DNA from: an uncultured Litoreibacter sp.
GTDB taxonomy: Bacteria; Pseudomonadota; Alphaproteobacteria; Rhodobacterales; Rhodobacteraceae
Length of the DNA stretch: 64,000 bases
Assembly (NCBI GenBank): GCA_947501685.1
Contig: CANMWQ010000001.1
Location: forward strand, 434,001-498,000
Direction of reading: 5' to 3'
The position numbers were made by a program, and so were the translations under genes. The notes under the pieces were generated by a model that did no database searches, had not been told where the DNA came from, and saw only the letters and a list, made by a program, of their open reading frames with translations. How positions within the stretch are numbered: position 1 is the first letter of the stretch; each line of letters opens with the position of its first letter. This document shows positions 43,581 through 55,102 of this stretch, piece after piece.

Positions 43581-45113
43581 ATGAAAGATATTCTCGCAGA
43601 ACTCGAATCCCGCCGTGACGTGGCCCGGCTGGGCGGCGGTCAGCGCCGCATCGACGCGCAGCACGCCAAAGGCAAGCTGACCGCGCGCGAACGCATCGAG
43701 CTGCTGCTGGACGAAGGCTCTTTCGAGGAATTCGACATGTTCGTCGCCCATCGCTGCACGGAGTTTGGCATGGAGGCCGAGCGCCCCCCCGGCGACGGCG
43801 TCATCACCGGCTGGGGCACCATCAACGGGCGGCTGGTCTATGTGTTCTCACAGGATTTCACGGTCTTCGGCGGCTCGCTGTCCGAAACCCACGCGCAGAA
43901 AATCTGTAAAATTCAGGACATGGCCGTGCAGAACGGCGCGCCGATCATCGGCATCAACGATAGCGGCGGCGCGCGCATCCAAGAAGGCGTGGCCTCGCTG
44001 GCGGGCTATGCGGAAGTGTTCCAACGCAACATCATGGCCTCTGGTGTGGTGCCGCAGATCAGCCTTATCATGGGCCCCTGCGCGGGCGGCGCGGTCTATT
44101 CGCCCGCCATGACCGACTTCATCTTCATGGTAAAAGACACCTCCTATATGTTCGTCACCGGCCCCGACGTGGTCAAAACCGTGACCAACGAGGTCGTCAC
44201 CGCCGAAGAACTGGGCGGCGCTTCCACCCACACCAAGAAAAGCTCCGTCGCCGATGGCGCGTTTGAAAACGATGTTGAGGCGCTGGCCGAGACCCGCCGC
44301 CTTGTCGACTTCCTGCCGCTCAACAACCGCGAAAAGCCGCCCGTGCGGCCCTTCTTTGATGATGTCGCGCGGCAAGAGGCCTCCCTCGACACGCTGATCC
44401 CCGACAATCCGAACACGCCCTATGACATGAAAGAGCTGATCCACAAGCTCGCCGACGAGGGCGATTTCTTTGAAATTCAGGAGGATTTCGCCAAGAATAT
44501 CCTCACCGGCTTCATCCGCCTCGAAGGCCAATCCGTGGGCATTGTTGCCAACCAACCCACCGTGCTGGCGGGCTGTCTGGACATTGACAGCTCCCGCAAG
44601 GCCGCGCGTTTCGTGCGTTTTTGTGACGCGTTCGAGATCCCGATCCTCACGCTCGTTGACGTGCCGGGCTTTCTGCCGGGCACCGGTCAGGAATATGGCG
44701 GGGTGATCAAACACGGGGCCAAGCTGCTCTTTGCCTATGGCGAGGCGACGGTGCCCAAAGTCACCGTCATCACCCGCAAAGCCTATGGCGGCGCCTATGA
44801 CGTGATGGCCTCCAAACATCTGCGCGGCGATTTCAACTACGCCTGGCCCACCGCCGAGATCGCGGTGATGGGGGCGAAAGGCGCGGTCGAAATCCTCTAC
44901 CGCTCCGAGCTGGGCGACGCGGAGAAAATCGCAGGTCGCACCGCCGATTACGAAGACCGCTTCGCCAACCCGTTTGTGGCCGCCGAGAAAGGCTTCATCG
45001 ACGAGGTCATCATGCCCCATTCCACCCGCAAACGCGTCAGCCGCGCCTTCGCCTCCCTGCGGGGCAAGACGCAGCAAAACCCGTGGAAAAAGCACGACAA
45101 TATCCCGCTGTGA
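43581..45113 (+). CDS. pccB: propionyl-CoA carboxylase, carboxyltransferase (beta) subunit
   Basis: A 510-aa carboxyltransferase of the usual length. The segments [34 protein letters not shown] and [17 protein letters not shown] form the acyl-CoA and carboxybiotin pockets of the family. With pccA at 47119 it forms (S)-methylmalonyl-CoA from propionyl-CoA, bicarbonate and ATP. The ATG at 43581 has an AAGGGGGAGG ribosome site. The next gene overlaps its stop codon. Confidence 0.95.
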   Translation: MKDILAELESRRDVARLGGGQRRIDAQHAKGKLTARERIELLLDEGSFEEFDMFVAHRCTEFGMEAERPPGDGVITGWGTINGRLVYVFSQDFTVFGGSLSETHAQKICKIQDMAVQNGAPIIGINDSGGARIQEGVASLAGYAEVFQRNIMASGVVPQISLIMGPCAGGAVYSPAMTDFIFMVKDTSYMFVTGPDVVKTVTNEVVTAEELGGASTHTKKSSVADGAFENDVEALAETRRLVDFLPLNNREKPPVRPFFDDVARQEASLDTLIPDNPNTPYDMKELIHKLADEGDFFEIQEDFAKNILTGFIRLEGQSVGIVANQPTVLAGCLDIDSSRKAARFVRFCDAFEIPILTLVDVPGFLPGTGQEYGGVIKHGAKLLFAYGEATVPKVTVITRKAYGGAYDVMASKHLRGDFNYAWPTAEIAVMGAKGAVEILYRSELGDAEKIAGRTADYEDRFANPFVAAEKGFIDEVIMPHSTRKRVSRAFASLRGKTQQNPWKKHDNIPL

Positions 45114-45595
45114 TCCTACCGTTCGGCCTCTGGGCGCTCACCTGCGCCACGATCGGCATTGGCTGCGATGCCGAGATCGAGCCCGAAGACGAGCTGCGCG
45201 CCGATGAGGCGCAACAGATCGCGCCGGTCGCTTTGAGCACAGCCGAAGACGGCTCCATCGCGCTGCCCTCCGGGCTGGTGGTGCGCCAGCATGAGCTGCG
45301 CCTCGAGCCGCAAGGCGCGGTAACACATGGCGTTCAAACCGTGCGGCTGCGCTATGTCTCCGAGCAGTTGGCAGATGCCGACGCGTTCGGTTTTGAGCGC
45401 ATTGAGCAGGATTTTTTGCACCTGTGTCATCAGTTCGGATTGGCGGTGCGCGGGCGTTCCGCGCCCAAGGCGGCGCAAATTGTTATCTCAATGGCCTCGG
45501 CCCCAACAGCTTTCGGCGAATCTGTGCCGGAGGTGGTGCAATATTTTGATGGCTTCCTTGTTGAGAATGACCGCTGTATCTGGGAGGGGCTATGA
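45110..45595 (+). CDS. small secreted/anchored protein in the pcc locus (DUF6497-like)
   Basis: A 161-aa protein starting at a GTG that overlaps the pccB stop codon (45110-45113). The first 20 residues are hydrophobic ([17 protein letters not shown]), a signal peptide possibly ending in a lipobox. The rest is a compact mixed domain ([25 protein letters not shown]). It resembles a Rhodobacterales-only family that I recall being labelled DUF6497 or mis-annotated acetolactate synthase; I am not certain. The coupling to pccB is direct, but no role in propionate use is established. Confidence 0.65.
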   Translation: MILPFGLWALTCATIGIGCDAEIEPEDELRADEAQQIAPVALSTAEDGSIALPSGLVVRQHELRLEPQGAVTHGVQTVRLRYVSEQLADADAFGFERIEQDFLHLCHQFGLAVRGRSAPKAAQIVISMASAPTAFGESVPEVVQYFDGFLVENDRCIWEGL

Positions 45596-45809
45596 AAAAA
45601 ACACAATATATTGAGGTAGATAGCAGCTCCAAAATGGCGATTGATGCAAACACGTCACAGCCGCAATCGCGCAACGCTGGACGGTATTTTTCTGCTAAGA
45701 ATACAGATACCTTGCATCAAGGTCGCATTTCTGTGACCCATACATCGTGTGTTGACGGAACCAGGGGTGACTCGGGGGAGTTAACGTATGAACTTAATAG
45801 GAGACAGAC

Positions 45810-45941
45810 ATGTCCAAGAGCATCAAAGCTATCGTTGCACTTAGCTTCGTCGCAGTTGTCGCAGCATGCGGCGGCCAGCAAGAAGAAGAAGTGGTTATTG
45901 TTGAGCCAGTGGCTGCAGAGCCAACATTCAACAAGTTCTAA
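45810..45941 (+). CDS. 43-aa lipoprotein in the pcc locus
   Basis: A very small protein: a signal part (MSKSIKAIVALSFVAVVAAC), lipobox VAAC (Cys20), then an acidic mature peptide GGQQEEEVVIVEPVAAEPTFNKF. An AGGAGA ribosome site precedes the ATG. Near-identical short lipoproteins occur at the pcc loci of other Rhodobacteraceae as far as I recall, which supports a real gene rather than noise. A perfect 12-bp inverted repeat follows its stop. Function unknown. Confidence 0.85.
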   Translation: MSKSIKAIVALSFVAVVAACGGQQEEEVVIVEPVAAEPTFNKF

Positions 45942-45945
45942 TACC

Positions 45946-45979
45946 TTTGCGGGGCGGCTCTTTTGGCCCGCCCCGCAAA
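45946..45979 (+). terminator. 12-bp perfect stem after the small lipoprotein gene
   Basis: Arms TTTGCGGGGCGG (45946-45957) and CCGCCCCGCAAA (45968-45979), starting 4 bases after the TAA. The stem is strong, but there is no T-run after it on the plus strand; it can act on either strand. Likely an end-protecting hairpin or terminator. Confidence 0.65.
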
Positions 45980-46073
45980 ACCCCGCTGGCCTGACCAGCG
46001 ACCCAAACCCCCTGAAAATTTGTTGTGATATGCCGCCTGTTTCGGTCCGCTGCGCTCTGCGTGGAGCAGCGCC

Positions 46074-46436
46074 ATGCTGAAACATCGCGGCTTCCCCTCC
46101 CGCCTGCCGGGCACCGATTTCCAATTCACCATTCGCCGTGACAACAAGAAGGGCCCCACGCCCCTTGTTGCCCGAGAGCGTTTTGCAGACCGCCGCCCAC
46201 CTGATCGCCGCGCCGATGAAGGCTTTATGTGGGCGCTTTGGGAGCATTTCGGACCCGACCCTTTTGAACGCGGCAATCTCGACGCGGGTCGGCTGAGCTG
46301 GCTTTTGGGCCGCGAGGTACTGCCGGCCGAGGATCCTTTCGATCCCGCCAGCTATGACGCGCTCCTCCGAATCGACGAAACCCGCGCCCGCGCCTCATTC
46401 CCGGCCGCGTTTGACGGCACATTCGGGGGCGATTGA
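46074..46436 (+). CDS. conserved hypothetical protein of the pcc locus
   Basis: A 120-aa protein, strongly charged, with RFADRRPPDRRADEGFMWALWEHF and a C-terminal LSWLLGREVLPAEDP segment. No signal peptide or membrane helix. Not a recognised family. It follows the small lipoprotein by 132 bases and precedes the region with the strong terminator. Confidence 0.65.
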   Translation: MLKHRGFPSRLPGTDFQFTIRRDNKKGPTPLVARERFADRRPPDRRADEGFMWALWEHFGPDPFERGNLDAGRLSWLLGREVLPAEDPFDPASYDALLRIDETRARASFPAAFDGTFGGD

Positions 46437-46770
46437 GCATGTTTACGCGTCAGATTGGAAACAATAAGCAGGAATCGGCTCAAAACCGGTACAAAAATAA
46501 GGCACGCTTTGTTTGCGCCCAAACAGCGGGCACAGTCATCCCACGAGCATATCCCTCCAGCACAGTGACGTGCTCGTATGTACAAAACCGTTACCCTTCC
46601 CCTCTGAAGAGGTCTGCCTTCCAGGGCAGACCTCTTTTTTATTCAGAACCGCATTCAGAACCGGGCCGGGCAGGTTATCGCACAAAACCGTGCTCTCCCA
46701 ATAACGTGTATTCTGCGTGTGCAGCGCGCCCGTTAGCTGTGTCCAGACCACACATCACTGGAGAACGGAC
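46437..46770 (+). other. intergenic stretch with an orphan terminator; candidate small RNA
   Basis: About 335 bases without an accepted gene. It contains a 7-bp hairpin (ACGAGCA at 46543-46549 and TGCTCGT at 46571-46577) and then a strong terminator at 46608-46640. Such an arrangement could be a structured RNA of about 100-200 nt, or just the end of the upstream message. No promoter is convincing. Confidence 0.35.
46608..46640 (+). terminator. strong Rho-independent terminator in the pcc locus
   Basis: Arms AGAGGTCTGCC (46608-46618) and GGCAGACCTCT (46625-46635) with a 6-base loop and a T-run to 46640. It is 172 bases downstream of the nearest gene end. Confidence 0.9.
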
Positions 46771-46974
46771 ATGCGCAAAGCACTTACATCACTCACCCTC
46801 ATCGGCGCGCTGGCGCTGCTCGCGGCTTGCGACTCGGATGCCGAGCGCGGCTTGGTCGGCGCAGCAGGCGGCGCGGCCATCGCATCGGCCACTGGCGGCG
46901 ACGGGCTTACAGGCGCCGTCATCGGCGGCGCGGCTGGCGTCTTTTGCGACGATGTGGGCATCTGCCCCGACTAA
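46771..46974 (+). CDS. glycine-zipper lipoprotein
   Basis: A 67-aa protein. The lipoprotein signal is MRKALTSLTLIGALALLAAC, lipobox LAAC (Cys20). The mature part (RGLVGAAGGAAIASATGGDG, then GAVIGGAAGVFCDD) has the glycine-zipper pattern of outer-membrane surface-antigen type lipoproteins; further cysteines near the end may form a bridge. The ATG at 46771 has GGAGAACGG upstream; the frame from 46717 is an unneeded extension. A terminator at 47044-47074 and a small tandem repeat follow. Confidence 0.8.
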   Translation: MRKALTSLTLIGALALLAACDSDAERGLVGAAGGAAIASATGGDGLTGAVIGGAAGVFCDDVGICPD

Positions 46975-46975
46975 T

Positions 46976-47020
46976 CACGGCCCGACTTACCACGGCCCGA
47001 CCAACCACGGGCCAACCACA
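46976..47020 (+). repeat. three-copy 15-bp imperfect tandem repeat
   Basis: Units CACGGCCCGACTTAC (46976-46990), CACGGCCCGACCAAC (46991-47005) and CACGGGCCAACCACA (47006-47020), beginning immediately after the lipoprotein stop codon; a degraded fourth unit overlaps the end of the gene. Probably slippage-derived. Confidence 0.75.
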
Positions 47021-47043
47021 CCCACAACCTGCCAACTCGATTT

Positions 47044-47074
47044 AACCGGGGTGCCTCCCAGCGCCCCGGTTTTT
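47044..47074 (+). terminator. terminator between lipoprotein and pccA
   Basis: Arms AACCGGGG (47044-47051) and CCCCGGTT (47064-47071) around a 12-base loop, with a T-run at 47070-47074. This separates pccA from the genes upstream, so pccA must have its own promoter or depend on read-through. Confidence 0.85.
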
Positions 47075-47118
47075 CTGACTCTACCCGCGCCTGCGCGCAA
47101 ACTTTGGGGACGTAAACC

Positions 47119-49134
<2,016 letters not shown>

Positions 49135-49140
49135 AGCGCT

Positions 49141-49989
49141 ATGCCCACCGCGATCTGGATCCTCGTGTTTCTGGCGATCTTCATGTCGCTCAGCCTGATG
49201 GCCTCAGGCGGCCTCTCTGTGGATCCGGTGCTCTGGCCAATCGCGCCGGTCTTCCTGCTTGCTGCCGTGGTGATCCTCTATCTGCGCCGCGACGAAAGCG
49301 CTCTGCTGCACCGCCTCTCGCGCGGCGGCATCGTCGTCCTGCCGCTGCTGCTGCTGGCCTTGATCCCGATCCTCGTGGTGTTTGCCTATATCGGCTCCGA
49401 CGTCCGGCTTTGGCAGGGCCTTTTGGCCGGGCTGGTCGTCGTGCTGGGCTGGCTCTCCACATTCCTGTTCCAAGAAGAACGCGTGGCCCAGGACCGCCGC
49501 GCCAAGGAGATCGACCTGCTGCTCGCCCTGCACGCGGAAATCGGCAACTACCTCGCCAAATTTCAGGAAGACAATTACGCGGAACGGCTGAAAGAGTTCG
49601 AAGAGCTGAAGTCCAACCGCAAGAAACTGCCGCTCAACTTCATCCCCACGCAGGCCGATATGGTCGTCTTCCCGGCAATGCTGGGGCAGATGACGGTGGT
49701 CAATGACGTGGCCTTGCACTGGGTGGTGCAGTTCTACACGCAAGTGACCGACATTTCCGCCTTCTCAAACGATCTGCGACAGGAGAAATTCGCGACCGCC
49801 AACACCCGCCGCTTCAAGATCGAACAGCTGATCAACTTGGTGGAAATGCAGCAAACCGCCATCACCTTGGGCCGGATCGCTCTGGAAGCCATCGAGGAGG
49901 CCGTGCCCTCAGACCGCCTGGACGCGATTGAGGCGCATTATCTCGTGGTGAAAGATCGTCTGGAAATACATCAGGGGGAGGCCGCCTGA
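49141..49989 (+). CDS. membrane protein of unknown function next to pccA
   Basis: A 282-aa protein with four N-terminal hydrophobic segments (about residues 5-20, 30-46, 62-82 and 92-110) and a soluble helical, probably coiled C-terminal part (residues 115-282; KEFEELKSNRKKL). No named family. It begins 7 bases after the pccA stop, so it is likely cotranscribed. It may be a sensor or scaffold in the membrane. Confidence 0.75.
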   Translation: MPTAIWILVFLAIFMSLSLMASGGLSVDPVLWPIAPVFLLAAVVILYLRRDESALLHRLSRGGIVVLPLLLLALIPILVVFAYIGSDVRLWQGLLAGLVVVLGWLSTFLFQEERVAQDRRAKEIDLLLALHAEIGNYLAKFQEDNYAERLKEFEELKSNRKKLPLNFIPTQADMVVFPAMLGQMTVVNDVALHWVVQFYTQVTDISAFSNDLRQEKFATANTRRFKIEQLINLVEMQQTAITLGRIALEAIEEAVPSDRLDAIEAHYLVVKDRLEIHQGEAA

Positions 49990-50167
49990 TGCAGAAAGCC
50001 TTAGCCGAACAGCCCCACGCCATACCGACCGGGCACGATCGGGGCGGGAATGTCTTTTTCAGTCGGTTGCTGCGGAATCTTCGTCATAGCGCCACCTTAC
50101 CGTTCGAGTCTGAACATTTCAACAACAAGGCCATCAGGGTTCAATCCGGGGCCCACGCTGCCTGCTC

Positions 50168-50181
50168 TGACCCTTATATAG
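50168..50181. repeat. 14-bp direct repeat copy 1 (downstream of DUF4174 gene)
   Basis: TGACCCTTATATAG occurs here and again at 50702-50715, upstream of the DUF4174 gene on the minus strand. The two exact copies flank the gene. Confidence 0.7.
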
Positions 50182-50215
50182 TTGATCCAAAGGCTATTTT
50201 CAAGCCAACCACGCC

Positions 50216-50689
50216 TTACCCATCCACCCGCAACGCATCCTCACGCCGGTCGCGCAGCTCTTGTTGCCGCATGGGCATCTTGTCGATGCTGCGCGACAAT
50301 TCCCGCACCGACCACGGGAAGGGTTTGCGCAGCTTCACTCCGCCATCCTTGCCAATCAGCACCAGCATGAACCCGCGCGGGCGCAGCTCTTCGCGCAGCT
50401 CCGACATCGCCTCAGGGTCCGTGTCGGTCAGGATCACCACGTCACGCTCGGCCAAGGCCTCCTTGCGGTCCTCCAGAAGTTCCATCTGGCGGATGAAGGC
50501 CGGGTCACGTTCCGTGTCAGCGAAGACCACAATCGGACGCTTTTCCCACAGAAAATCATTCAAATTTGTCTCAACAATAGGCACAGGAGCCATCTCTTCC
50601 GCCTCCGCCTCGACCGTCTGGGCCAATAATGGCCCCGCCGCCAAAGCGGTGAAAAATGCTGCAAAAACAAGGGGTGTACTGTGGGTCAT
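50216..50689 (-). CDS. DUF4174-type secreted protein
   Basis: A 157-aa protein with a signal peptide (residues 1-24, ending LAQ) and a thioredoxin-like-looking domain typical of DUF4174: NDFLWEKRPIVVFADTERDPAF, then VVILTDTD and RGFMLVLIGKDGGVKLRKP. It lacks the CxxC pair. It is likely periplasmic and of unknown function. It stands alone between the pccA-linked membrane gene and the sulfotransferase-like gene, with identical 14-bp repeats on both sides. Confidence 0.8.
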   Translation of the reverse strand: MTHSTPLVFAAFFTALAAGPLLAQTVEAEAEEMAPVPIVETNLNDFLWEKRPIVVFADTERDPAFIRQMELLEDRKEALAERDVVILTDTDPEAMSELREELRPRGFMLVLIGKDGGVKLRKPFPWSVRELSRSIDKMPMRQQELRDRREDALRVDG

Positions 50690-50701
50690 GGTGCCTCCGG
50701 T

Positions 50702-50715
50702 TGACCCTTATATAG
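50702..50715. repeat. 14-bp direct repeat copy 2 (promoter side of DUF4174 gene)
   Basis: TGACCCTTATATAG again, 13 bases before the start codon of the DUF4174 gene. With the following bases it forms ACCCT-TATAT-AGGGT, a short palindrome that could be an operator. Confidence 0.7.
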
Positions 50716-50855
50716 GGTGTGTCCGCGCCATTTCTAAGACCAAATCGCGCAGAACGGCCTGCACGCCCCCAATTAACGGGTTTCACACCGTTTTGATCGA
50801 ACTCTGCCCCCCAAAGCACGCGCCACTCGCGTCGCTAGGTAAGGGGTTCGAGAAC

Positions 50856-51827
50856 ATGGATATTTGTCTGCATCTGGGCGCGCATCGTACGGGGTCCACC
50901 TCCCTGCAGGTGTTTATGAACGCCAACCGCAAGGCCTTCTTGCAAGACCGCACCACCTTCTGGGGGCCGGGGCGCACGCGCTCCGGGCTGTTTGCCGGGT
51001 TGATCCGCGACACCCGCCGCCTGACGCCGGGGGACCGCGCCACCGGGCAACGCTCGCTGGGCCGCATCAAGATGGAAATGGCGCGCGCGGCACTCAACGG
51101 CAATGACCGGCTGATCATCAGCGAGGAAAACATCCTTGGCACCCTGTCGCAAAATTTCGGCCAATGTCAGCTCTACCCGCAAGCCGCCGACCGGCTGGCG
51201 CGCTTTGCCCCCGCCTTTGGCGGCCAGAATTTGCGCATCGGGCTCGCGATCCGCTCTTACGAGGCGCATTGGGCCTCCGCACTGGCCTTTGGGGCCAAGG
51301 CAGGCCGCGCGCTGCCGACCCCGCAAATGCTCGACCGGCTCACCACCCAGCCGCGCCGCTGGCGGGACATTATCAAGGACATCGCGCATATCTTCCCGGA
51401 GGCCCAGATCGCCGTCTGGACCTTTGAAGCATGGGCCAGCCAGCAGCCGCAACAGGTCTGCGCGCTGACCAACCGCCTCTTGCCACGCACCATTTCGGCC
51501 CCGGTACAGGTCAACAACGCCTCGCCAAATGCTGCCGAAATCGCGGCCATCGCCAGGGATTGCGGCGACCACGCGTTGGCCGATGCCCTGAAATCCACGA
51601 TCGGCCGCTACCAGCCCTTCACCCAAGACCAACAACATAAATTGCGACAGGATTACGCCACGGATATCGACTGGCTCAAAGCAGGCAGCGATGGCTTGGC
51701 GACATATTATGACCCGACCGGGGACACATCCGGCGGGTCACTTGACCCAAGAGGAAGCCACCATGACCAAAAAAGACGACTGGGCCGAACGCGCCACGAA
51801 AGAACTGCGCGGCCGCTCGCTGGATGA
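50856..51827 (+). CDS. sulfotransferase-like protein
   Basis: A 323-aa protein. [16 protein letters not shown] near the start resembles the PAPS-binding P-loop of sulfotransferases (K/R-TGSTSLQ pattern), and [11 protein letters not shown] looks like the strand before the 3'-phosphate-binding loop. The acceptor is unknown. The ATG at 50856 starts this motif; the long open frame upstream is not gene-like. The last 21 codons overlap the start of the methylmalonyl-CoA mutase gene by 65 bases. That tail is rich in Arg, Gly and His and may be non-functional. Confidence 0.7.
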   Translation: MDICLHLGAHRTGSTSLQVFMNANRKAFLQDRTTFWGPGRTRSGLFAGLIRDTRRLTPGDRATGQRSLGRIKMEMARAALNGNDRLIISEENILGTLSQNFGQCQLYPQAADRLARFAPAFGGQNLRIGLAIRSYEAHWASALAFGAKAGRALPTPQMLDRLTTQPRRWRDIIKDIAHIFPEAQIAVWTFEAWASQQPQQVCALTNRLLPRTISAPVQVNNASPNAAEIAAIARDCGDHALADALKSTIGRYQPFTQDQQHKLRQDYATDIDWLKAGSDGLATYYDPTGDTSGGSLDPRGSHHDQKRRLGRTRHERTARPLAG

Positions 51828-53892
51828 GCTGACCTGGGACAGCCCCGAAGGCATCCCCATCAAGCCCCTCTACACGGAGGAAGACGCCCAAAACCTCGGT
51901 CACATGGGCTCCCTGCCGGGGGAGGGGCCGTTCACCCGTGGCCCGCGCGCCACCATGTATACAGGCCGCCCCTGGACCATCCGCCAATATGCGGGCTTCT
52001 CCACCGCCGAGGAAAGCAACGCCTTCTACCGCAAAGCGCTTGAGGCAGGCCAGCAGGGCGTCTCCGTCGCCTTCGATCTGGCCACACATCGCGGCTATGA
52101 CAGCGACCATGAACGCGTCGAAGGGGATGTCGGCAAGGCAGGCGTGGCAATTGACTCAGTCGAGGATATGAAAATCCTCTTCGACGGCATCCCATTGGAT
52201 AAAATCTCCGTCTCCATGACCATGAACGGCGCGGTGATCCCGGTGCTGGCCTCGTTCATTGTCGCAGGCGAGGAACAGGGCCATGACCGCGCCGTTCTGT
52301 CTGGCACCATCCAGAACGACATCCTTAAGGAATTTATGGTGCGCAACACCTATATCTACCCGCCCGAACCCTCCATGCGGATCGTCTCGGATATTATCGC
52401 CTTCACGGCGTCGGATATGCCGAAATACAACTCCATCTCGATCTCCGGCTACCACATGCAGGAGGCCGGCGCGAACCTCGTCCAAGAGCTCGCCTTCACG
52501 CTCGCCGACGGCAAGGAATACGTCAAAGCCGCGATTGAGAACGGCATGGATGTGGACGCTTTCGCAGGCCGCCTCAGCTTTTTCTTCGCCATCGGCATGA
52601 ACTTTTTTATGGAGGTCGCCAAACTGCGCGCCGCCCGCTTCCTGTGGCACCGAATCATGACGGAGTTCGGGGCCCAGAAAGAAGGCTCCAAGATGCTGCG
52701 CACCCATTGCCAGACCAGCGGCGTCTCCCTGCAGGAGCAAGACCCTTACAACAACATCGTGCGCACCGCCTATGAGGCCATGTCCGCCGTGCTCGGCGGC
52801 ACGCAATCGCTCCACACCAACAGCTTTGACGAGGCGATTGCGCTGCCCACCGCATTTTCCTCCCGGATCGCGCGCAACACCCAGCTGATCTTGCAGAACG
52901 AGACCAAAGTCACCAAAGTCGTCGACCCGCTGGCGGGCAGCTACTACGTGGAAAAACTCACCGCCGATCTGGCCGATGAGGCGTGGAAAATCATCCAGGA
53001 AATCGACGAGATGGGCGGCATGACCAAAGCCGTCGCCTCCGGCATGCCCAAGCTGCGCATTGAGGAGGCCGCTGCCATGCGCCAAGCCCAAGTGGACCGC
53101 GGCGAAGAGGTCGTGGTCGGCGTCAACAAATTCACCCTCGACGAGCAGGACCCGATCGACATTCTCGACGTGGACAATGTCGCCGTGCGCAAAAGCCAGA
53201 TTGCGCGGCTCGAACAGATCAAAGCCACCCGCGACCAAGCCGCCTGCGACGCAGCCCTTGCCGCATTGGAAGACGGTGCCAAAAACGGCACCGGCAACCT
53301 GCTGGCCTTGGCCGTGGAGGCCGCCCGCGCCCGCGCAACCGTAGGAGAGATCTCCATGAGCATGGAAAAAATATTCGGCCGCCACCGTGCTGAGGTCAAA
53401 ACCCTCGCCGGTGTCTACGGCGCCGCCTATGAGGGCGATGAAGGTTTTGCGGCCATCCAGAAAGACGTCGAAAACTTCGCCGAAGAAGAAGGCCGCCGCC
53501 CGCGCATGCTGGTCGTCAAAATGGGCCAGGACGGCCATGACAGAGGCGCCAAAGTCATCGCCACCGCCTTCGCCGATATCGGCTTCGACGTCGATGTCGG
53601 CCCGCTCTTTCAAACCCCGGCGGAGGCCGCGCAAGACGCCATCGACAATGACGTCCACGTCGTCGGCATCTCCAGCCAGGCGGCGGGCCATAAAACTCTC
53701 GCCCCCAAACTGGTCGAGGCCCTGAAAGACGCAGGCGCAGGCGAAATCATCGTCATCTGCGGCGGCGTGATCCCGCAGCAAGACTATGATTTCCTCTATA
53801 AATCCGGCGTCAAAGCCATCTTTGGCCCCGGCACAAACATCCCCGAAGCCGCCAAAGATATCCTGACCCTGATCCGAAAAGAGCGCCGCTAA
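51763..53892 (+). CDS. scpA: methylmalonyl-CoA mutase
   Basis: A 709-aa B12 enzyme. The large N-terminal barrel holds the conserved [22 protein letters not shown] and [16 protein letters not shown]. The C-terminal 130 residues are the cobalamin-binding domain with the DGHDRG motif (His is the lower cobalt ligand), followed by [12 protein letters not shown] and [10 protein letters not shown]. It converts (R)-methylmalonyl-CoA to succinyl-CoA, the step after propionyl-CoA carboxylase and the epimerase. The ATG at 51763 has AAGAGGAAG upstream. It belongs with the pcc genes. Confidence 0.95.
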   Translation: MTKKDDWAERATKELRGRSLDELTWDSPEGIPIKPLYTEEDAQNLGHMGSLPGEGPFTRGPRATMYTGRPWTIRQYAGFSTAEESNAFYRKALEAGQQGVSVAFDLATHRGYDSDHERVEGDVGKAGVAIDSVEDMKILFDGIPLDKISVSMTMNGAVIPVLASFIVAGEEQGHDRAVLSGTIQNDILKEFMVRNTYIYPPEPSMRIVSDIIAFTASDMPKYNSISISGYHMQEAGANLVQELAFTLADGKEYVKAAIENGMDVDAFAGRLSFFFAIGMNFFMEVAKLRAARFLWHRIMTEFGAQKEGSKMLRTHCQTSGVSLQEQDPYNNIVRTAYEAMSAVLGGTQSLHTNSFDEAIALPTAFSSRIARNTQLILQNETKVTKVVDPLAGSYYVEKLTADLADEAWKIIQEIDEMGGMTKAVASGMPKLRIEEAAAMRQAQVDRGEEVVVGVNKFTLDEQDPIDILDVDNVAVRKSQIARLEQIKATRDQAACDAALAALEDGAKNGTGNLLALAVEAARARATVGEISMSMEKIFGRHRAEVKTLAGVYGAAYEGDEGFAAIQKDVENFAEEEGRRPRMLVVKMGQDGHDRGAKVIATAFADIGFDVDVGPLFQTPAEAAQDAIDNDVHVVGISSQAAGHKTLAPKLVEALKDAGAGEIIVICGGVIPQQDYDFLYKSGVKAIFGPGTNIPEAAKDILTLIRKERR

Positions 53893-54025
53893 CCCCTATC
53901 ACTGCTTCAAAAATACTCGCCCCGCAGGGCCGCGCGGCCAGTGGGCAAAACCACGCCGCCAAAGCCCGACCGGGCCTTGCGCTTGCCGCCCCACTGCGCC
54001 ACATCTATGAGCAGAAAGGGCGCAT

Positions 54026-55099
54026 ATGGCATTACCGGTTCAAGATCAGGCAAAATACTGGGGCGTGGTCGCACTCCTCTTTATGCTCGCGCTCTGGTTT
54101 TTGGGCGACGTGCTCTTGCCCTTCATCGTCGGCGGCGCCATCGCCTATATGATGGACCCGGTCGCCGACCGGCTGGAGCGGATGAAATTCAGCCGCGTCG
54201 CGGCCACCGCCACGATCTCGCTGCTGGCCATTCTGGTCATTGTCCCCGTCATGATCTTCGTGATCCGCGAGGTGACGGAGCAAACCGCAGCCCTGCTCGA
54301 ACAGGCCCCGAAATATCTCAGCAGCCTCTACGCCTACCTGTCGGAGCGCTTCCCCGCGCTGCTCGACAACACCTCCACCCTGTCCAAAACCATCAACAGC
54401 TTCGGCGCGACCCTGCAGGAACGCGGCACGGAGCTGGTCAAGACCGTCTTCAGCTCCGCCGTGGGCGTCATCAACGCCGCCGTCTTCGTGGTGGTGGTCC
54501 CCGTGGTCGCCTTCTACCTGCTCTTGGACTGGGACAACCTGACAGCCCGCATCGACAGCCTACTGCCCCGCGACCACGCGCCGCAAATCCGCAAACTCGC
54601 CGCCGAGATCGACAGCACCCTCGCCAGCTTCGTGCGCGGCCAGCTCACCGTCTGCGCCATCCTCGGCACCTTCTACGCCGTCGCCCTCATGGCCGTGGGC
54701 CTGCAATTCGGCCTCGTCGTGGGCGTCATCGCGGGGCTGATCACCTTCATTCCTTACGTCGGCGCACTTGTCGGCGGCGCGCTGGCCATCGGGCTTGCAC
54801 TGTTCCAATTCTGGTCCGACCCGCAATGGATCGTGGTCGTGGCCATCGTCTTCGCGATCGGCCAATTTCTTGAGGGCAACATCCTGACCCCAAAACTCGT
54901 CGGAGAAAGCGTCGGCCTGCACCCCGTCTGGCTGCTTTTCGCGCTCTCGGCCTTCGGCACGATCTTCGGCTTTGTCGGCATGCTCGTGGCCGTCCCCGTC
55001 GCCGCCATCCTCGGCGTGCTCACCCGCTTTGGCCTGACGCAATACAAATCCAGCAGGCTCTACCGCGGGCTCGACACTGACGACGACGAAGCCAGCTAG
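54026..55099 (+). CDS. AI-2E family (PerM-type) permease
   Basis: A 357-aa protein with about eight hydrophobic helices. AYMMDPVADRLERMKFSRV and the glycine-rich GLITFIPYVGALVGGALAIGLAL are typical of the AI-2E/PerM family, which exports peptides, siderophores or other solutes; AI-2 transport is documented for few members. The ATG starts at 54026. Its stop is only 3 bases before the hdaA start. Confidence 0.9.
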   Translation: MALPVQDQAKYWGVVALLFMLALWFLGDVLLPFIVGGAIAYMMDPVADRLERMKFSRVAATATISLLAILVIVPVMIFVIREVTEQTAALLEQAPKYLSSLYAYLSERFPALLDNTSTLSKTINSFGATLQERGTELVKTVFSSAVGVINAAVFVVVVPVVAFYLLLDWDNLTARIDSLLPRDHAPQIRKLAAEIDSTLASFVRGQLTVCAILGTFYAVALMAVGLQFGLVVGVIAGLITFIPYVGALVGGALAIGLALFQFWSDPQWIVVVAIVFAIGQFLEGNILTPKLVGESVGLHPVWLLFALSAFGTIFGFVGMLVAVPVAAILGVLTRFGLTQYKSSRLYRGLDTDDDEAS

Positions 55100-55102
55100 C
55101 AC

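Noticed and set aside
45592-46080. 162-aa open frame overlapping the 43-aa lipoprotein
   Set aside because: It begins at an ATG overlapping the upstream stop, but runs through the lipoprotein gene in another frame with no conserved look, and the lipoprotein has its own ribosome site and lipobox.
52156-53781. 541-aa open frame on the minus strand
   Set aside because: Antisense to methylmalonyl-CoA mutase.
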